From assembly GCF_000185965.1 (NCBI RefSeq), contig NC_014924.1, positions 1,674,001 through 1,738,000 of the forward strand: DNA of 64,000 nucleotides. The letters run 5' to 3'. A program made the translations under genes and the position numbers. This DNA comes from Pseudoxanthomonas suwonensis 11-1 (GTDB lineage Bacteria; Pseudomonadota; Gammaproteobacteria; Xanthomonadales; Xanthomonadaceae). Of this stretch, positions 8,143 through 16,983 are shown one piece after another. A model generated the notes under the pieces. That model did no database searches and was not told the origin of the DNA. It worked only from the letters and a program-made list of their open reading frames with translations. How positions within the stretch are numbered: the stretch's first letter is position 1; each line of letters begins with the position of its first letter.

Positions 8143-8149
8143 GAGCGCC

Positions 8150-9358
8150 ATGCCACATCGAAACCGCGAAGGCCTGATGCCTTCACCCGCGATCCTCGAC
8201 CGCCTGGGCGACAGCCTGCACGAGGGCGTGATGCTGTTCAGCGCCTCCGGCGTGCTGGTCTACGCCAACCCCGCCGCCACCAGCCTGTGCCAGGGCTGCA
8301 GCCAGGACCCCGATTCCGGCCTGGCCCTGGAGGCGCTGCTGCCCCGCGACGCCATGCCGCAGGCGCGCGCCGACGGCCGCTGGAGCGGGCACCTGTCCTT
8401 TGGCAAGGACTCGATCCTGCTGGTCCACGTGTACTTCTGTCCAGACGAGGACGGCTGGTTCCTGGTCCTGCTGCAGGACCTGCGCGAGGTGCGCGCCTAC
8501 GAGCAGGACCTGCTGCGCCGCCACGCCGAGTTGAACGTGCGGCTGACCGCCGCCCAGGCCAAACTGCTGCAGGCCGAGAAGCTGGCCTCCATCGGCCAGC
8601 TGGCCGCCGGCGTGGCCCACGAGATCAACAACCCGATCGGCTACGTGCACTCCAACCTGGGCAGCCTGCAGGAATACCTGCACAGCCTGTTCGCCCTGAT
8701 CGACGCCTACGAGCGCGCCCTGCGCTCGCCCGACCCGCGGGCGATGCTGGCCGAGATCGACCAGACCCGCTCGCGGCTGGACATCGACTTCATCGCCCGC
8801 GACCTGCCGCAGCTGATGACCGAGTCGCGCGAGGGCATCGAGCGGGTCACCCGCATCGTCAAGGACCTCAAGGACTTCTCCCGCTCCGAGCGCGACGAGT
8901 CGTGGAAGCTGGTGGACCTGCACGCCGGCCTGGAGTCCACCCTCAACATCATCTGGAACGAGCTCAAGTACCACGCCACCCTGGAGAAGGACTACGGCGA
9001 GCTGCCGCCGGTGGAGTGCCTGCCGTCCGAGCTCAACCAGGTGTTCATGAACATGCTGATCAACGCCGGCCAGGCCATCGGCGAACGCGGCACCATCCGT
9101 CTCTCCACCGGCCACGCCGGCGACGAGGTCTGGGTCGAGATCGCCGACAGCGGCCCGGGCATCCCGCTGGACGTGGTCCAGCGCATCTTCGATCCGTTCT
9201 TCACCACCAAGCCGGTGGGCAAGGGCACCGGCCTGGGCCTGTCGATCTCCTACGGCATCGTCGCCAAGCACCACGGCCGCATCGACGTGGACAGCCAGCC
9301 GGGGCGGGGCGCGAAGTTCCGGATCGTGCTGCCCGTGCGGCAGCCGCGCGCGGCCTGA
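8150..9358 (+). CDS. PAS-type sensor histidine kinase (HisKA/HATPase), soluble
   Basis: A cytoplasmic histidine kinase of about 402 residues. An N-terminal PAS-like region ([19 protein letters not shown], residues about 24-42) is followed by a coiled linker, an H box [16 protein letters not shown] with the phosphorylatable His, and an HATPase domain with [17 protein letters not shown] (N box), DSGPGIP and GTGLGLSIS. No membrane segment is seen. An ATG at 8177 with GAAGG just upstream is an equally good start. No receiver gene is on this strand; the convergent REC-containing gene 27 bases away is a plausible partner. The whole block resembles the Xanthomonas RavS/RavA-RavR locus by architecture and position beside flagellar genes, but identity needs alignment. 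Confidence 0.88.
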   Translation: MPHRNREGLMPSPAILDRLGDSLHEGVMLFSASGVLVYANPAATSLCQGCSQDPDSGLALEALLPRDAMPQARADGRWSGHLSFGKDSILLVHVYFCPDEDGWFLVLLQDLREVRAYEQDLLRRHAELNVRLTAAQAKLLQAEKLASIGQLAAGVAHEINNPIGYVHSNLGSLQEYLHSLFALIDAYERALRSPDPRAMLAEIDQTRSRLDIDFIARDLPQLMTESREGIERVTRIVKDLKDFSRSERDESWKLVDLHAGLESTLNIIWNELKYHATLEKDYGELPPVECLPSELNQVFMNMLINAGQAIGERGTIRLSTGHAGDEVWVEIADSGPGIPLDVVQRIFDPFFTTKPVGKGTGLGLSISYGIVAKHHGRIDVDSQPGRGAKFRIVLPVRQPRAA

Positions 9359-9385
9359 GGCCGCACCCGGTCCGGTGCAGGACAG

Positions 9386-11110
9386 TCAGTCCGGGCGCAG
9401 CGGGCTGCGTTCGGCGTGCGTGCGGAACGCCTGGCGGATGTGCTCGCGCAGTTCGTCGTCGTTCCACGGCTTTGTCAGGAAGCGGTAGATCGCGCCGCGG
9501 TTGATCGCGTCGGTGACCGTGGCCAGGTCGGTGTAGCCGGACAGCACCATGCGCACCGTGTCCGGGTACAGGGTCTTCACCCGGCCCAGGAACTCGGTCC
9601 CGCTCATGTCGCTCATGCGCTGGTCCGACAGGATCACCTGGACCTCGTTGGTGGCCAGCAGGTCGAAGGCGTCGCGCACGTTGCCCGCGGCCAGGATCCG
9701 GTAGCCGTCGCGGCGGAACAGGCGCACCAGCGAGCGCAGCACGTTCTCCTCGTCGTCCACCAGCAGCAGGGTCTGGTCCTGCTTGGTGGCGGCGAACAGC
9801 TCCGGGCGCATGTAGCGCCGGCGCAGGACCATGCCCGCCGACTCGGCCGGCATCGGCTCGCCGAACAGGTAGCCCTGGAACAGGTCGCAGTCGCTGCGGC
9901 GCAGGTAGCCCAGCTGGGCCTCGCTCTCCACGCCGTTGGCGATCACCTTCATGTTGAGCTGGTGGCCCATGGCGATGATCGCGCGCACGATCGCCGTCTC
10001 GCGCTCGCCGGCCGGCGCGCTGCGGATGAAGCTGCGGTCGATCTTGAGCATGTCCACCGGATAGCGGACCAGCGCGCTGAGGCTGGAATCGCCGGTGCCG
10101 AAGTTGTCCAGGGCCAGGCGCACGCCTTCGCGGCGCAGCGCGGCCAGGCCGTCGTACACCGGGGTGACGCTGGCGGCCAGGGTGCTCTCGTTGATCTCGA
10201 TCAGCAGGCTTTCCGGCGGCAGCCCGGCCTGGCGCAGCATGCCCAGCACCTCGTCGACGAAGGCGGGGCGCAGCAGCTGCAGGGTGGAGACGTTGACCGC
10301 CACGAACAGGTCGTCGAAGCCGGCGTCGCGCCAGACTCGGGCCTGGGCGATGGCGTTGCGCAGCACCCACTCGCCGATCTGCACGATCACGCCCAGGCGC
10401 TCGGCCACCGGCATGAACCGCTCCGGCACCAGCAGGCCCAGGGTCGGCGACTGCCAGCGCAGCAGCGCCTCCATGCCGACCACGCGGCCGTCGCGGGCGC
10501 TGATCTCCGGCTGGAAGCGCAGGCGCAGCTCGCCGTTGGGCACGGCGTCGACGATCTGGCGCGCGATCAGGCTCTCGTTGTGCACCGTCTGCAGGCTGGC
10601 GCCGCCGTAGAACTGGATGCGCTCGCCGACATGGCTGGCCTGGCGCGCGGCGATCTCGGCCAGGCGCAGCAGTCCGTCGGCATCGGTGGCCTGCTGCGGG
10701 CACATCGCCACGCCGGCCTTGGTGCTCAGGAACAGGGTGTAGGGCAGCACGCCGAGCGGCGCCTCGGCCTCGCGCAGCAGTTCCTCGGCCAGCTGTTCCG
10801 GCGCCGGCATGCCGGGCAGCAGCGGGATCACCGCCACGAACTCGTCGCTGCCGTGGTACCAGACGTGGCCGCGGCCCTGGAGCAGGGCGTGCAGGCGCCG
10901 GCCCAGCTCCTCCAGCGCCTGGTCGCCCACCTCGAAACTCATGTTCTCGTTGACCGAGGCGAAGTGGTCGATGTCCAGGTGCAGGGCCATCAGCGGCGGA
11001 CCGCCATCGCGGGCCTGCGCGACCAGGGCCTGGACCACCGGATGGCCGGCGCCGAGGCGACCGGGCGCGGGCAGGTGGGCGGGCGGGGCGGAAGCGGAGA
11101 TCGGAAACAC
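9386..11110 (-). CDS. GGDEF-EAL-REC response regulator, degenerate catalytic motifs
   Basis: A 574-residue c-di-GMP-type regulator with unusual domain order. GGDEF-like domain about 30-165, but the signature is HGSDEF (86-91). EAL domain about 180-425: EAL at 214-216 and the VNVS and EINES motifs are present, yet loop 6 reads DNFG (335-338) instead of DDFG, and the usual EGVE reads NGVE (392-395). C-terminal receiver about 447-562 with the acidic pair DD 452-453, phosphoacceptor Asp496 and Lys547 (FLTKPW). The order matches RavR of Xanthomonas. The lost metal-binding and catalytic residues argue against phosphodiesterase activity, so it may be a phosphorylation-gated c-di-GMP receptor or protein-interaction module. 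It starts 6 bases after the kinase gene at 11117-13147, its likely partner. Confidence 0.92.
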   Translation of the reverse strand: MFPISASAPPAHLPAPGRLGAGHPVVQALVAQARDGGPPLMALHLDIDHFASVNENMSFEVGDQALEELGRRLHALLQGRGHVWYHGSDEFVAVIPLLPGMPAPEQLAEELLREAEAPLGVLPYTLFLSTKAGVAMCPQQATDADGLLRLAEIAARQASHVGERIQFYGGASLQTVHNESLIARQIVDAVPNGELRLRFQPEISARDGRVVGMEALLRWQSPTLGLLVPERFMPVAERLGVIVQIGEWVLRNAIAQARVWRDAGFDDLFVAVNVSTLQLLRPAFVDEVLGMLRQAGLPPESLLIEINESTLAASVTPVYDGLAALRREGVRLALDNFGTGDSSLSALVRYPVDMLKIDRSFIRSAPAGERETAIVRAIIAMGHQLNMKVIANGVESEAQLGYLRRSDCDLFQGYLFGEPMPAESAGMVLRRRYMRPELFAATKQDQTLLLVDDEENVLRSLVRLFRRDGYRILAAGNVRDAFDLLATNEVQVILSDQRMSDMSGTEFLGRVKTLYPDTVRMVLSGYTDLATVTDAINRGAIYRFLTKPWNDDELREHIRQAFRTHAERSPLRPD

Positions 11111-11116
11111 GTGTCC

Positions 11117-13147
11117 TCAACCGTGGCTTGCGTAGGGCAGCAGCAGCTCGATCCGGGTACCGGTCCCGGGCGTGCTGTGGATCGACAGGCGGCCGCCGGC
11201 GCTCTGCGCGCGCTCGCGCATGATCACCAGGCCCAGCCCGCCGGCCTGCGCGGGATCGAAGCCGCGACCATCGTCGCGGATATGCAGGCGCAGGGCGTCC
11301 TCGTCCCCGGAGAGGGCCAGGGTCACGTGGCTGGCGCCGGCGTGGCGCAGGATGTTGGTCAGGCCTTCCTGGGCGATGCGGAAGCAGGCCTGCTCGACCT
11401 CGCGCTCGGGGCGGCGCGGCAGCGGCGTGACGTCCAGTTCCAGGTCCACCGCGTGGTGGCGGAACAGGGTGCCGGCATGCCAGCGCAGCGCGGCCTCCAG
11501 GCCCAGCGCATCCAGCTGCGGCGGGCGCAGCAGCATCGACAGGTTGCGCAGCTTGTCCAGGGTGGCGTCGGCAGTGGCGGCCACGTCCTGCAGGTCCTCG
11601 CGGCGGCGCGCCTCGTCGTCCTCCATCATCGCCGCGTGCGCCGACAGCTTGATCGCGGTGATGGCCTGGCCGACGTCGTCGTGCAGCTCGCGCGAGATCG
11701 CGCGCCGCTCGTCCTCCTGGGCAGAGAACAGGCGCCCGGCCATGGCCTGAAGCTCGCGGTTGCCATTGGCCAGGGCATCGCGCATGCGCTCCGGCTCGCT
11801 GAGGTCGCGCACCAGCAGCAGCTGGCAGTCCTGGCCGCCGTAGCGCGCGGCCGCGCGCGACAGCGCCACCCGGAAGGTCTCGCCGTCGGCGCGGTGCATC
11901 CGCGGCGAGACCCCGGCCAGTTCGCCGCGCAGCCAGCCGCGCAGCGCGGGCAGGTCCTGCGGGTCGACCAGGCCGCCCAGCGGCTCGCCGATCAGCGCCT
12001 CGGGGGCGCGGCCGAACAGGTCGGCGCAGGCGGGGTTGGCGTAGAACACGCGTTCGTCGCGCAGGATCATCAGCCCGTCCGGGAGGATCCGCACCAGCTC
12101 GCGGAACTGCTGCTCGCGCTCGCCGAGCAGGCGCCGGGTCTGCTGTTCCTCGGTGACGTCCTGCACCGTGCCGCGCAGGATCCGCACGCCGTTGCCTTCC
12201 TGGCGGCGGCCACGCAGGTGCAGCAGGCGCTCTTGGCCGCCTTCGCCCAGCACCGGCAGCAGCAGGTCCAGCGATGACTGGGCGCCGGAGGCCAGGTCCG
12301 CGAGCATGCGTTCCAGCCGGGCATGGCTGGCGGCGTCGGCGCCGACCAGGACCTCGGTCAGGGCCAGGTCCGGCCCCGGTGGATGGCCGGTGAGCTGGCG
12401 CAGGATCGGGCACAGCCGGGTGGCGCCGGTGGCCATGTCCATTTCCCACGAGCCGAGCCGGGCCAGCTCCTGCGCTTCCTGCAGGCGCAGCAGGGCCTCT
12501 TCCTCGGCGGTGCGGTCCAGGGCCACGACGAGGCGACGTGCGTGGCCAGTGTTCGACTCCGGCAGGTCGCTGCTGCGCAGCTCGACGTGGCGCAGGCGGC
12601 CATCGCGGGCGGTTACCCGGGCGAGCTTGATCTGCAGCTGCTCCGGTTGCATGCGTACTTCCGAGACCGCCTCGGCCAGGGCGTGCTCGTCCCGCCAGAC
12701 CTGGTTTATCGGCATCCCCCGCAGCTGCTCGCGCGGCCAGCCCAGGAACACGGCGCCGGCTGGATTGGCGTCGAGGATCTCCAGCGCGTCCAGGTCGACG
12801 GTGAACATCGGGTTGGGGTTGGCCTCGAACAGCTCGCGGTGCCGGTTTTCCGACGCCCGCGCGCGGTCGCCGGCGCGCAGCAGCCGGTGCAGCAGGCGGT
12901 AGCACAGGAAATAGAGCAGGGCCGCGGTGCCACCGATATAGGCGGCGCCCTTCCAGGACTGCAGGCGGGTGAGGGCGGCGGTGTCCGTCGCCAGCGCCGC
13001 CAGCATGCGGTCGCTGAACAGGATCCACAGGATCCCGACGGCCAGGTACAGCAGCGGAATACGGATCGCGAGCGCGCGCGCGCGGACTTTGGAGTCCCCC
13101 ACGCCGGCCCCTGGCCCGGACGCGCCGGACCGGTCGAGCTGTGCCAT
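11117..13147 (-). CDS. Membrane PAS sensor histidine kinase, NarX/HisKA_3 type
   Basis: A 676-residue kinase. Two membrane segments (about 29-46 and 67-87) are followed by three PAS-like modules (about 105-215, 225-335, 345-455), then the HisKA_3 dimerisation helix with ISRELHDDVGQAITAIK (His489) and an HATPase domain ending with GGLGLVIMRERAQ and GTGTRIELLLP. MAQLDRSG is taken as start because further upstream the frame runs antisense to the divergent gene at 13235. HisKA_3 kinases normally phosphorylate NarL/FixJ regulators, but the gene 6 bases downstream encodes a GGDEF-EAL-REC protein, so phosphorelay to c-di-GMP signalling is inferred. Confidence 0.92.
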   Translation of the reverse strand: MAQLDRSGASGPGAGVGDSKVRARALAIRIPLLYLAVGILWILFSDRMLAALATDTAALTRLQSWKGAAYIGGTAALLYFLCYRLLHRLLRAGDRARASENRHRELFEANPNPMFTVDLDALEILDANPAGAVFLGWPREQLRGMPINQVWRDEHALAEAVSEVRMQPEQLQIKLARVTARDGRLRHVELRSSDLPESNTGHARRLVVALDRTAEEEALLRLQEAQELARLGSWEMDMATGATRLCPILRQLTGHPPGPDLALTEVLVGADAASHARLERMLADLASGAQSSLDLLLPVLGEGGQERLLHLRGRRQEGNGVRILRGTVQDVTEEQQTRRLLGEREQQFRELVRILPDGLMILRDERVFYANPACADLFGRAPEALIGEPLGGLVDPQDLPALRGWLRGELAGVSPRMHRADGETFRVALSRAAARYGGQDCQLLLVRDLSEPERMRDALANGNRELQAMAGRLFSAQEDERRAISRELHDDVGQAITAIKLSAHAAMMEDDEARRREDLQDVAATADATLDKLRNLSMLLRPPQLDALGLEAALRWHAGTLFRHHAVDLELDVTPLPRRPEREVEQACFRIAQEGLTNILRHAGASHVTLALSGDEDALRLHIRDDGRGFDPAQAGGLGLVIMRERAQSAGGRLSIHSTPGTGTRIELLLPYASHG

Positions 13148-13220
13148 CGACTTGCCCCGGAACGAGAGGCGCAAGCATACCAGCGGGCATGGCCGTTCCG
13201 GACTCAACTCCGGCCCCGTG

Positions 13221-13236
13221 ATGCCGTTAACGGCAT
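13221..13236. promoter_or_regulatory. Perfect 16-bp palindrome in divergent kinase/GGDEF-EAL control region
   Basis: ATGCCGTTAACGGCAT is its own reverse complement. It lies in the 87-base gap between divergent start codons and overlaps the ATG at 13235. It could be an operator for a dimeric regulator. If so, the downstream GTG at 13277 with a GGAG 10 bases upstream may be the real start of the GGDEF-EAL gene. Confidence 0.55.
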
Positions 13237-16048
13237 GACCGCCCCGATCACGGGGGAAGTTTGGAGAGAGCAGGGCGTGGATCCCGGCGCGATTGCCAGC
13301 CTGTTGCAGCACCCCATCGAAAGCGCCCTGCTGGTGCTGGATGCGGACGGCCGACCGGTCGCCGCCAATCCGGCGGCCCAGGCCATGGCGCTGCCGGATG
13401 CGGCCGCGCGCTACGCCAGCCTGCTCCAGGACCTGCGAGCAAGCCTGTCCGCGGGCGAGCGCCAGGCCGTGGCCTGCAGCCTCCCCGGGCCCGATCGGCG
13501 GCTGGATGGCTGGCTGCGCGGGGTGCGCGGGCCCGACGGCGGCACCATCGCCTACACCCTGAGCATCCCCGATCCCGAGGGCGCCAGCCGCTGGCAGGTG
13601 GCGCTCGACAGCGCCGGCCACGGCCTGTGGGACTGGGACATCGGCGCCAACCGCATCTTCCGATCCGAGACCTGGCGGGCGATGCTCGGCTTCACCGCCG
13701 AGGACGCTCCGGACAGCAGCCTCGAATCGGCGATGGCCATGGTCCATCCCGAGGACGTGGAGCGCGTGCGCGAGGCCCTGCGCGCGCACCTCGACGGACG
13801 TACCGACGCCTACACCTGCGAACACCGCCTGCGCCACTGCAATGGCAGCTGGCGCTGGGTACGCGACAGCGGCCGGATCGTGGCCTGGAGCGCCGACGGC
13901 CGCCCGCTGCGGATGATCGGCACCCACACCGCGATCGACGAGCAGAAGCAGCTCGAGGAACGGCTGCGCGGCCAGCAGGCCCTGCTCGAGGAGATCCAGC
14001 GCCTTGCCGGCATCACCTCCTGGTCGTGGACCCCGGGCGTGGATGTGGGCTGGTGGCCGCGCGAGTTCTACCGCCTGCTCGGCCATCCGCCGCGTGACCG
14101 CGACAGCGCCCGCGCCTGGCTGCGGCGCCTGCCGCGGGAGGCCGCCTCGGCCCTGCGCCGGGCCTGGCAGCGCATGCGCCGCGACGGCATGCCGGTGCGC
14201 TTCGAACTGGAACTCAGCGACGCACAGGGCCAGCCGCTCCACCTGCAGGCCTGGGCGCGTCCGCAACTGGACGCCGCCGGCCATATCGAGCGCGTGCTCG
14301 GCCAGTTCCAGGACGTCACCGCGCAGCGCACGGCCGATGCCTTGCTGCGCTGGCGCACCGAGCTGCTGGACCGGGTCTCGGCCCTCGGCCACATCGGCGG
14401 CTGCGAGATCGAGCCGTCAACCCGCCGCGTGCAGTGGACCGAAGAGTGCTACCGCATCCACGGCCTGCCGCCGGGCCCGCTGACCCTGGACGACGCCCTG
14501 GCGCTGTATACCCGCGATTCGCGGGAAGCCTTCGAGGCCGCGCTCTCGCGCCTGGCCGAGGGCGGCCCCGCCGAGCGCCTGGAACTGTGCTTCTACCGCC
14601 CCGGCGGCCAGCGCGTGTGGGTCCAGGTGACGCTGGAGCTGGACCGGCGCGAGGGCATGGCCGGTCGCTTCGTCGCCCTGTTCCGCGACATCAGCCGCGA
14701 GCGCGAGACCAGCGAGCGGATCGAGCTGCTTTCGCATTACGACCTGCTGACCGGCCTGCCGAATCGCTTCCTGCTGCGGGTCCAGGTAGAGGAGGCCATC
14801 GCCGACGCGCTGGCCAGCGGCGACGCCTCGCTGGCCCTGCTGCTGCTGGACCTGGACGGCTTCAAGAACATCAACGACACCTTCGGCCATGCCGCCGGCG
14901 ATGCCATGCTCAAGGCCGTGGCCGGACGCCTGCACATGGCGCTGGCGCAGGGCGACCTGTTCGGCCGCCTCGGCGGCGACGAGTTCATGGTCATGCTGCG
15001 CGCCGATGCGGCGCAGGCCGAGGCCGCGGGCCTGAAGCTGATCAATGCGTTGTCCGAGCCGCTGCCGTTCGGCGGCGAGCTGCTCAAGGCCGGCGCCAGT
15101 GTCGGCGTGTCCGTGCTTGGCGCCGACGGCACCGCCTTCGACGAGCTGCTGCGCGCCGCCCATTCGGCGCTGCGCGTGGCACGCGAGCGCGGCCGCAACA
15201 CCTTGCAGATGCACGACGCCGAGATCCACCGCCAGACCCGGCGCCGGCTCGAGATCGAGCACACCCTGCGCGGCGCGCTGGAACGCGAGGAGTTCTCCCT
15301 GGTGTACCAGCCGCAGATCAGCATCACCGACCGCCACGCGCCCGGTATCGAGGCGCTGGTGCGCTGGCACCGCCCCGGCGGCACCTGCCACCCGGGCGAG
15401 TTCATCCCGATCGCCGAGCAGAGCGGGGAGATCGTGCGCCTGGGCGAGTGGGTGATCGCCGAGGCCTGCCGCCAGGCCGTGGCCTGGCACGCGGCGGGGC
15501 TGGATTTTGGCCGGGTCGCGGTCAACGTCTCCGGCGTGCAGCTGCGCGACCGCGGCTTCGCCGAGCGGGTGGTGGCCCTGTGCCAGCGCGCCGGCTGGCC
15601 GCCGGCGCGGCTGGAGCTGGAGCTGACCGAGTCGGCCCTGATCCTGGACAGCGAGAGCCTGCGCCACTGCTTCAAGGTGTTCGAGCGGCACGGCATCCAG
15701 CTGGCGGTCGACGACTTCGGCACCGGCTTCTCCAACCTGCACTACCTCAACCGCTTCCCGGTGCAGCGGCTGAAGATCGACCGCAGCTTCGTCAGCGGCA
15801 TGCTGCACGACGCCAACGCCGGCGGCGTCACCCAGGCCATCATCCACCTGGGCCACGCCCTGGGCATGCGGGTGGTGGCCGAGGGCGTGGAAACGATGCA
15901 GGAGCAGGAACAGCTGCGCCTGTGGGGCTGCGACGAGGTCCAGGGCTACGTCCACACCCGCCCGCTGCCGCCGCGCGAACTCGCGCAGTGGTTGCGCCAG
16001 GCCAGCGAGGCCGGCGTGATCGACTGGTCGCGGCCGATGACGGTGTAG
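13235..16048 (+). CDS. PAS-GGDEF-EAL bifunctional c-di-GMP enzyme
   Basis: A 937-residue soluble protein for c-di-GMP turnover. Several PAS modules fill the first ~490 residues (for example WQVALDSAGHGLWDWDI and WRWVRDSGRIVAW typical of PAS_3). The GGDEF domain has an intact GGDEF (580-584); the I-site position reads AQGD rather than RxxD, so product inhibition is unlikely. The EAL domain keeps EAL (706-708), VNVSGVQ, ELTESAL, VDDFGTG, KIDRSF and VAEGVET, so phosphodiesterase activity is expected. No membrane segments are seen. The start could instead be GTG 13277, which has the better ribosome-binding site. It is divergent from the HisKA_3 kinase and shares its control region. Confidence 0.92.
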   Translation: MTAPITGEVWREQGVDPGAIASLLQHPIESALLVLDADGRPVAANPAAQAMALPDAAARYASLLQDLRASLSAGERQAVACSLPGPDRRLDGWLRGVRGPDGGTIAYTLSIPDPEGASRWQVALDSAGHGLWDWDIGANRIFRSETWRAMLGFTAEDAPDSSLESAMAMVHPEDVERVREALRAHLDGRTDAYTCEHRLRHCNGSWRWVRDSGRIVAWSADGRPLRMIGTHTAIDEQKQLEERLRGQQALLEEIQRLAGITSWSWTPGVDVGWWPREFYRLLGHPPRDRDSARAWLRRLPREAASALRRAWQRMRRDGMPVRFELELSDAQGQPLHLQAWARPQLDAAGHIERVLGQFQDVTAQRTADALLRWRTELLDRVSALGHIGGCEIEPSTRRVQWTEECYRIHGLPPGPLTLDDALALYTRDSREAFEAALSRLAEGGPAERLELCFYRPGGQRVWVQVTLELDRREGMAGRFVALFRDISRERETSERIELLSHYDLLTGLPNRFLLRVQVEEAIADALASGDASLALLLLDLDGFKNINDTFGHAAGDAMLKAVAGRLHMALAQGDLFGRLGGDEFMVMLRADAAQAEAAGLKLINALSEPLPFGGELLKAGASVGVSVLGADGTAFDELLRAAHSALRVARERGRNTLQMHDAEIHRQTRRRLEIEHTLRGALEREEFSLVYQPQISITDRHAPGIEALVRWHRPGGTCHPGEFIPIAEQSGEIVRLGEWVIAEACRQAVAWHAAGLDFGRVAVNVSGVQLRDRGFAERVVALCQRAGWPPARLELELTESALILDSESLRHCFKVFERHGIQLAVDDFGTGFSNLHYLNRFPVQRLKIDRSFVSGMLHDANAGGVTQAIIHLGHALGMRVVAEGVETMQEQEQLRLWGCDEVQGYVHTRPLPPRELAQWLRQASEAGVIDWSRPMTV

Positions 16049-16073
16049 GGCCGGACTGACCGGTTGGAGTCTC

Positions 16074-16099
16074 CCGACGCCGGCTTTCGCCGGCGTCGG
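16074..16099 (+). terminator. Hairpin after the GGDEF-EAL gene
   Basis: CCGACGCCGGC and GCCGGCGTCGG form a perfect 11-bp stem with a TTTC loop, 25 bases after the stop codon. Only a short CGTTTC follows, so it is a weak intrinsic terminator or a structural 3' end. Confidence 0.65.
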
Positions 16100-16645
16100 C
16101 GTTTCGGGGATGGCTTGTTCCGGCTGGGCAATTGCAGCAACCGCCCGCGACATCCCCCCCCATCCACTCCATCCACTCCATTCCGGCGGCTGCCAGCGGA
16201 CGACGATGGACTGCTCCAGCAGGGACCGGCGCTCGAGGTCGGCGGCATGGTGCCGACGGTCTGCCAGGTCGCAGGCGAAGGCGTCCGGGTCCCGGCGAGA
16301 TCAGACGTTGGTCTGCTGGAAGCCGCCGCGACGACGGCGTTTCCAGTGCGTCGCGGGCTTCGACGAGTGCGCGGGCACGGCTATATCCAGATGCGCCAGC
16401 CAGCCAAGCCGACATCCGGGCATCGAACAGGCCGTCGTCCCGGCAAAGCCGGGACCAGCCACTGCGCTCGAAGGGTGCGAGTCCGCGCCTGGCGATCCGT
16501 AGGCGACGGCCTGGCGACACGCACTTGAGGTGAGGTGAAGTCTTGCTTGCCGGGGCGTCACGGCCTGCTTGCGTGCCCGCAGTGCAGGACCGGCAGGAAT
16601 CACGGAGGGCGAGGCCGCTCCGCGGACAGGACAGGGCCCTGGCGG
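16100..16645. other. Non-coding stretch, no supported gene
   Basis: Open frames here have no recognisable product and overlap on both strands with unbiased codon use. It holds a short ATCCACTCC duplication near 16161-16179 and a perfect hairpin at 16437-16455 (GTCCCGGC, AAA, GCCGGGAC) resembling an intergenic REP-type stem. Nothing else is evident. Confidence 0.5.
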
Positions 16646-16942
16646 CTAGGCCGCGAAGGCGGCAGGCGTGTCGTTCGCGACAGATGCAGCAGGTGTCGGA
16701 GCGGCGCCGTTGGAGAGCGAAGTTCCCACGCTATCGGCCGCGGTTGCCGGAGCCGTTGTTCCCGGGATCCCAAGGTCCCAGTCCTGGCATGCCGCCACCG
16801 GATCGCCATCCGGGGCAGGGCCGCCTGCATGCATCGCGGCGGCCAGTTCCTCCAGCGCCATCGCCTCGAGCTGCGCCATGAGTCCGGCGTTGCGGGCAGT
16901 GGCCGCATTCCCGGAGTCCTGCATGGCAGCAGGCCCCGGCAT
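16646..16942 (-). CDS. Putative small Ala-rich protein downstream of the chemoreceptor
   Basis: Not a recognised family. From the ATG at 16942 it encodes 98 residues. The first half is coding-like (mostly G or C in third position) and contains a predicted amphipathic helix AGLMAQLEAMALEELAAAM; the second half is low-complexity Ala/Thr/Pro/Ser. An ATG at 16924 is another start. It lies 41 bases after the chemoreceptor stop codon, with a hairpin covering the 16942 start, so independent translation is uncertain. It could be a small secreted or chaperoned protein, or a chance frame in GC-rich DNA. Confidence 0.3.
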   Translation of the reverse strand: MPGPAAMQDSGNAATARNAGLMAQLEAMALEELAAAMHAGGPAPDGDPVAACQDWDLGIPGTTAPATAADSVGTSLSNGAAPTPAASVANDTPAAFAA

Positions 16943-16954
16943 GGAGCCGGGGCC
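16932..16954 (-). terminator. Hairpin after the chemoreceptor gene
   Basis: GGCCCCGGC and GCCGGGGCC form a perfect 9-bp stem with a five-base loop, about 30 bases after the stop codon. There is no T-run on the minus strand, so termination efficiency is unclear. Confidence 0.5.
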
Positions 16955-16983
16955 TGCGGGCAAAGCATTGCCGTGGGTGCCGC

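Noticed and set aside
9359-9385. Short GCACC/GGTGC inverted repeat between converging genes as a terminator
   Set aside because: Only a 5-bp stem with no T-run; too weak to call.
12323-13234. Upstream extension of the PAS-GGDEF-EAL frame
   Set aside because: It is antisense to the HisKA_3 kinase and has no homology; homology begins after 13235.
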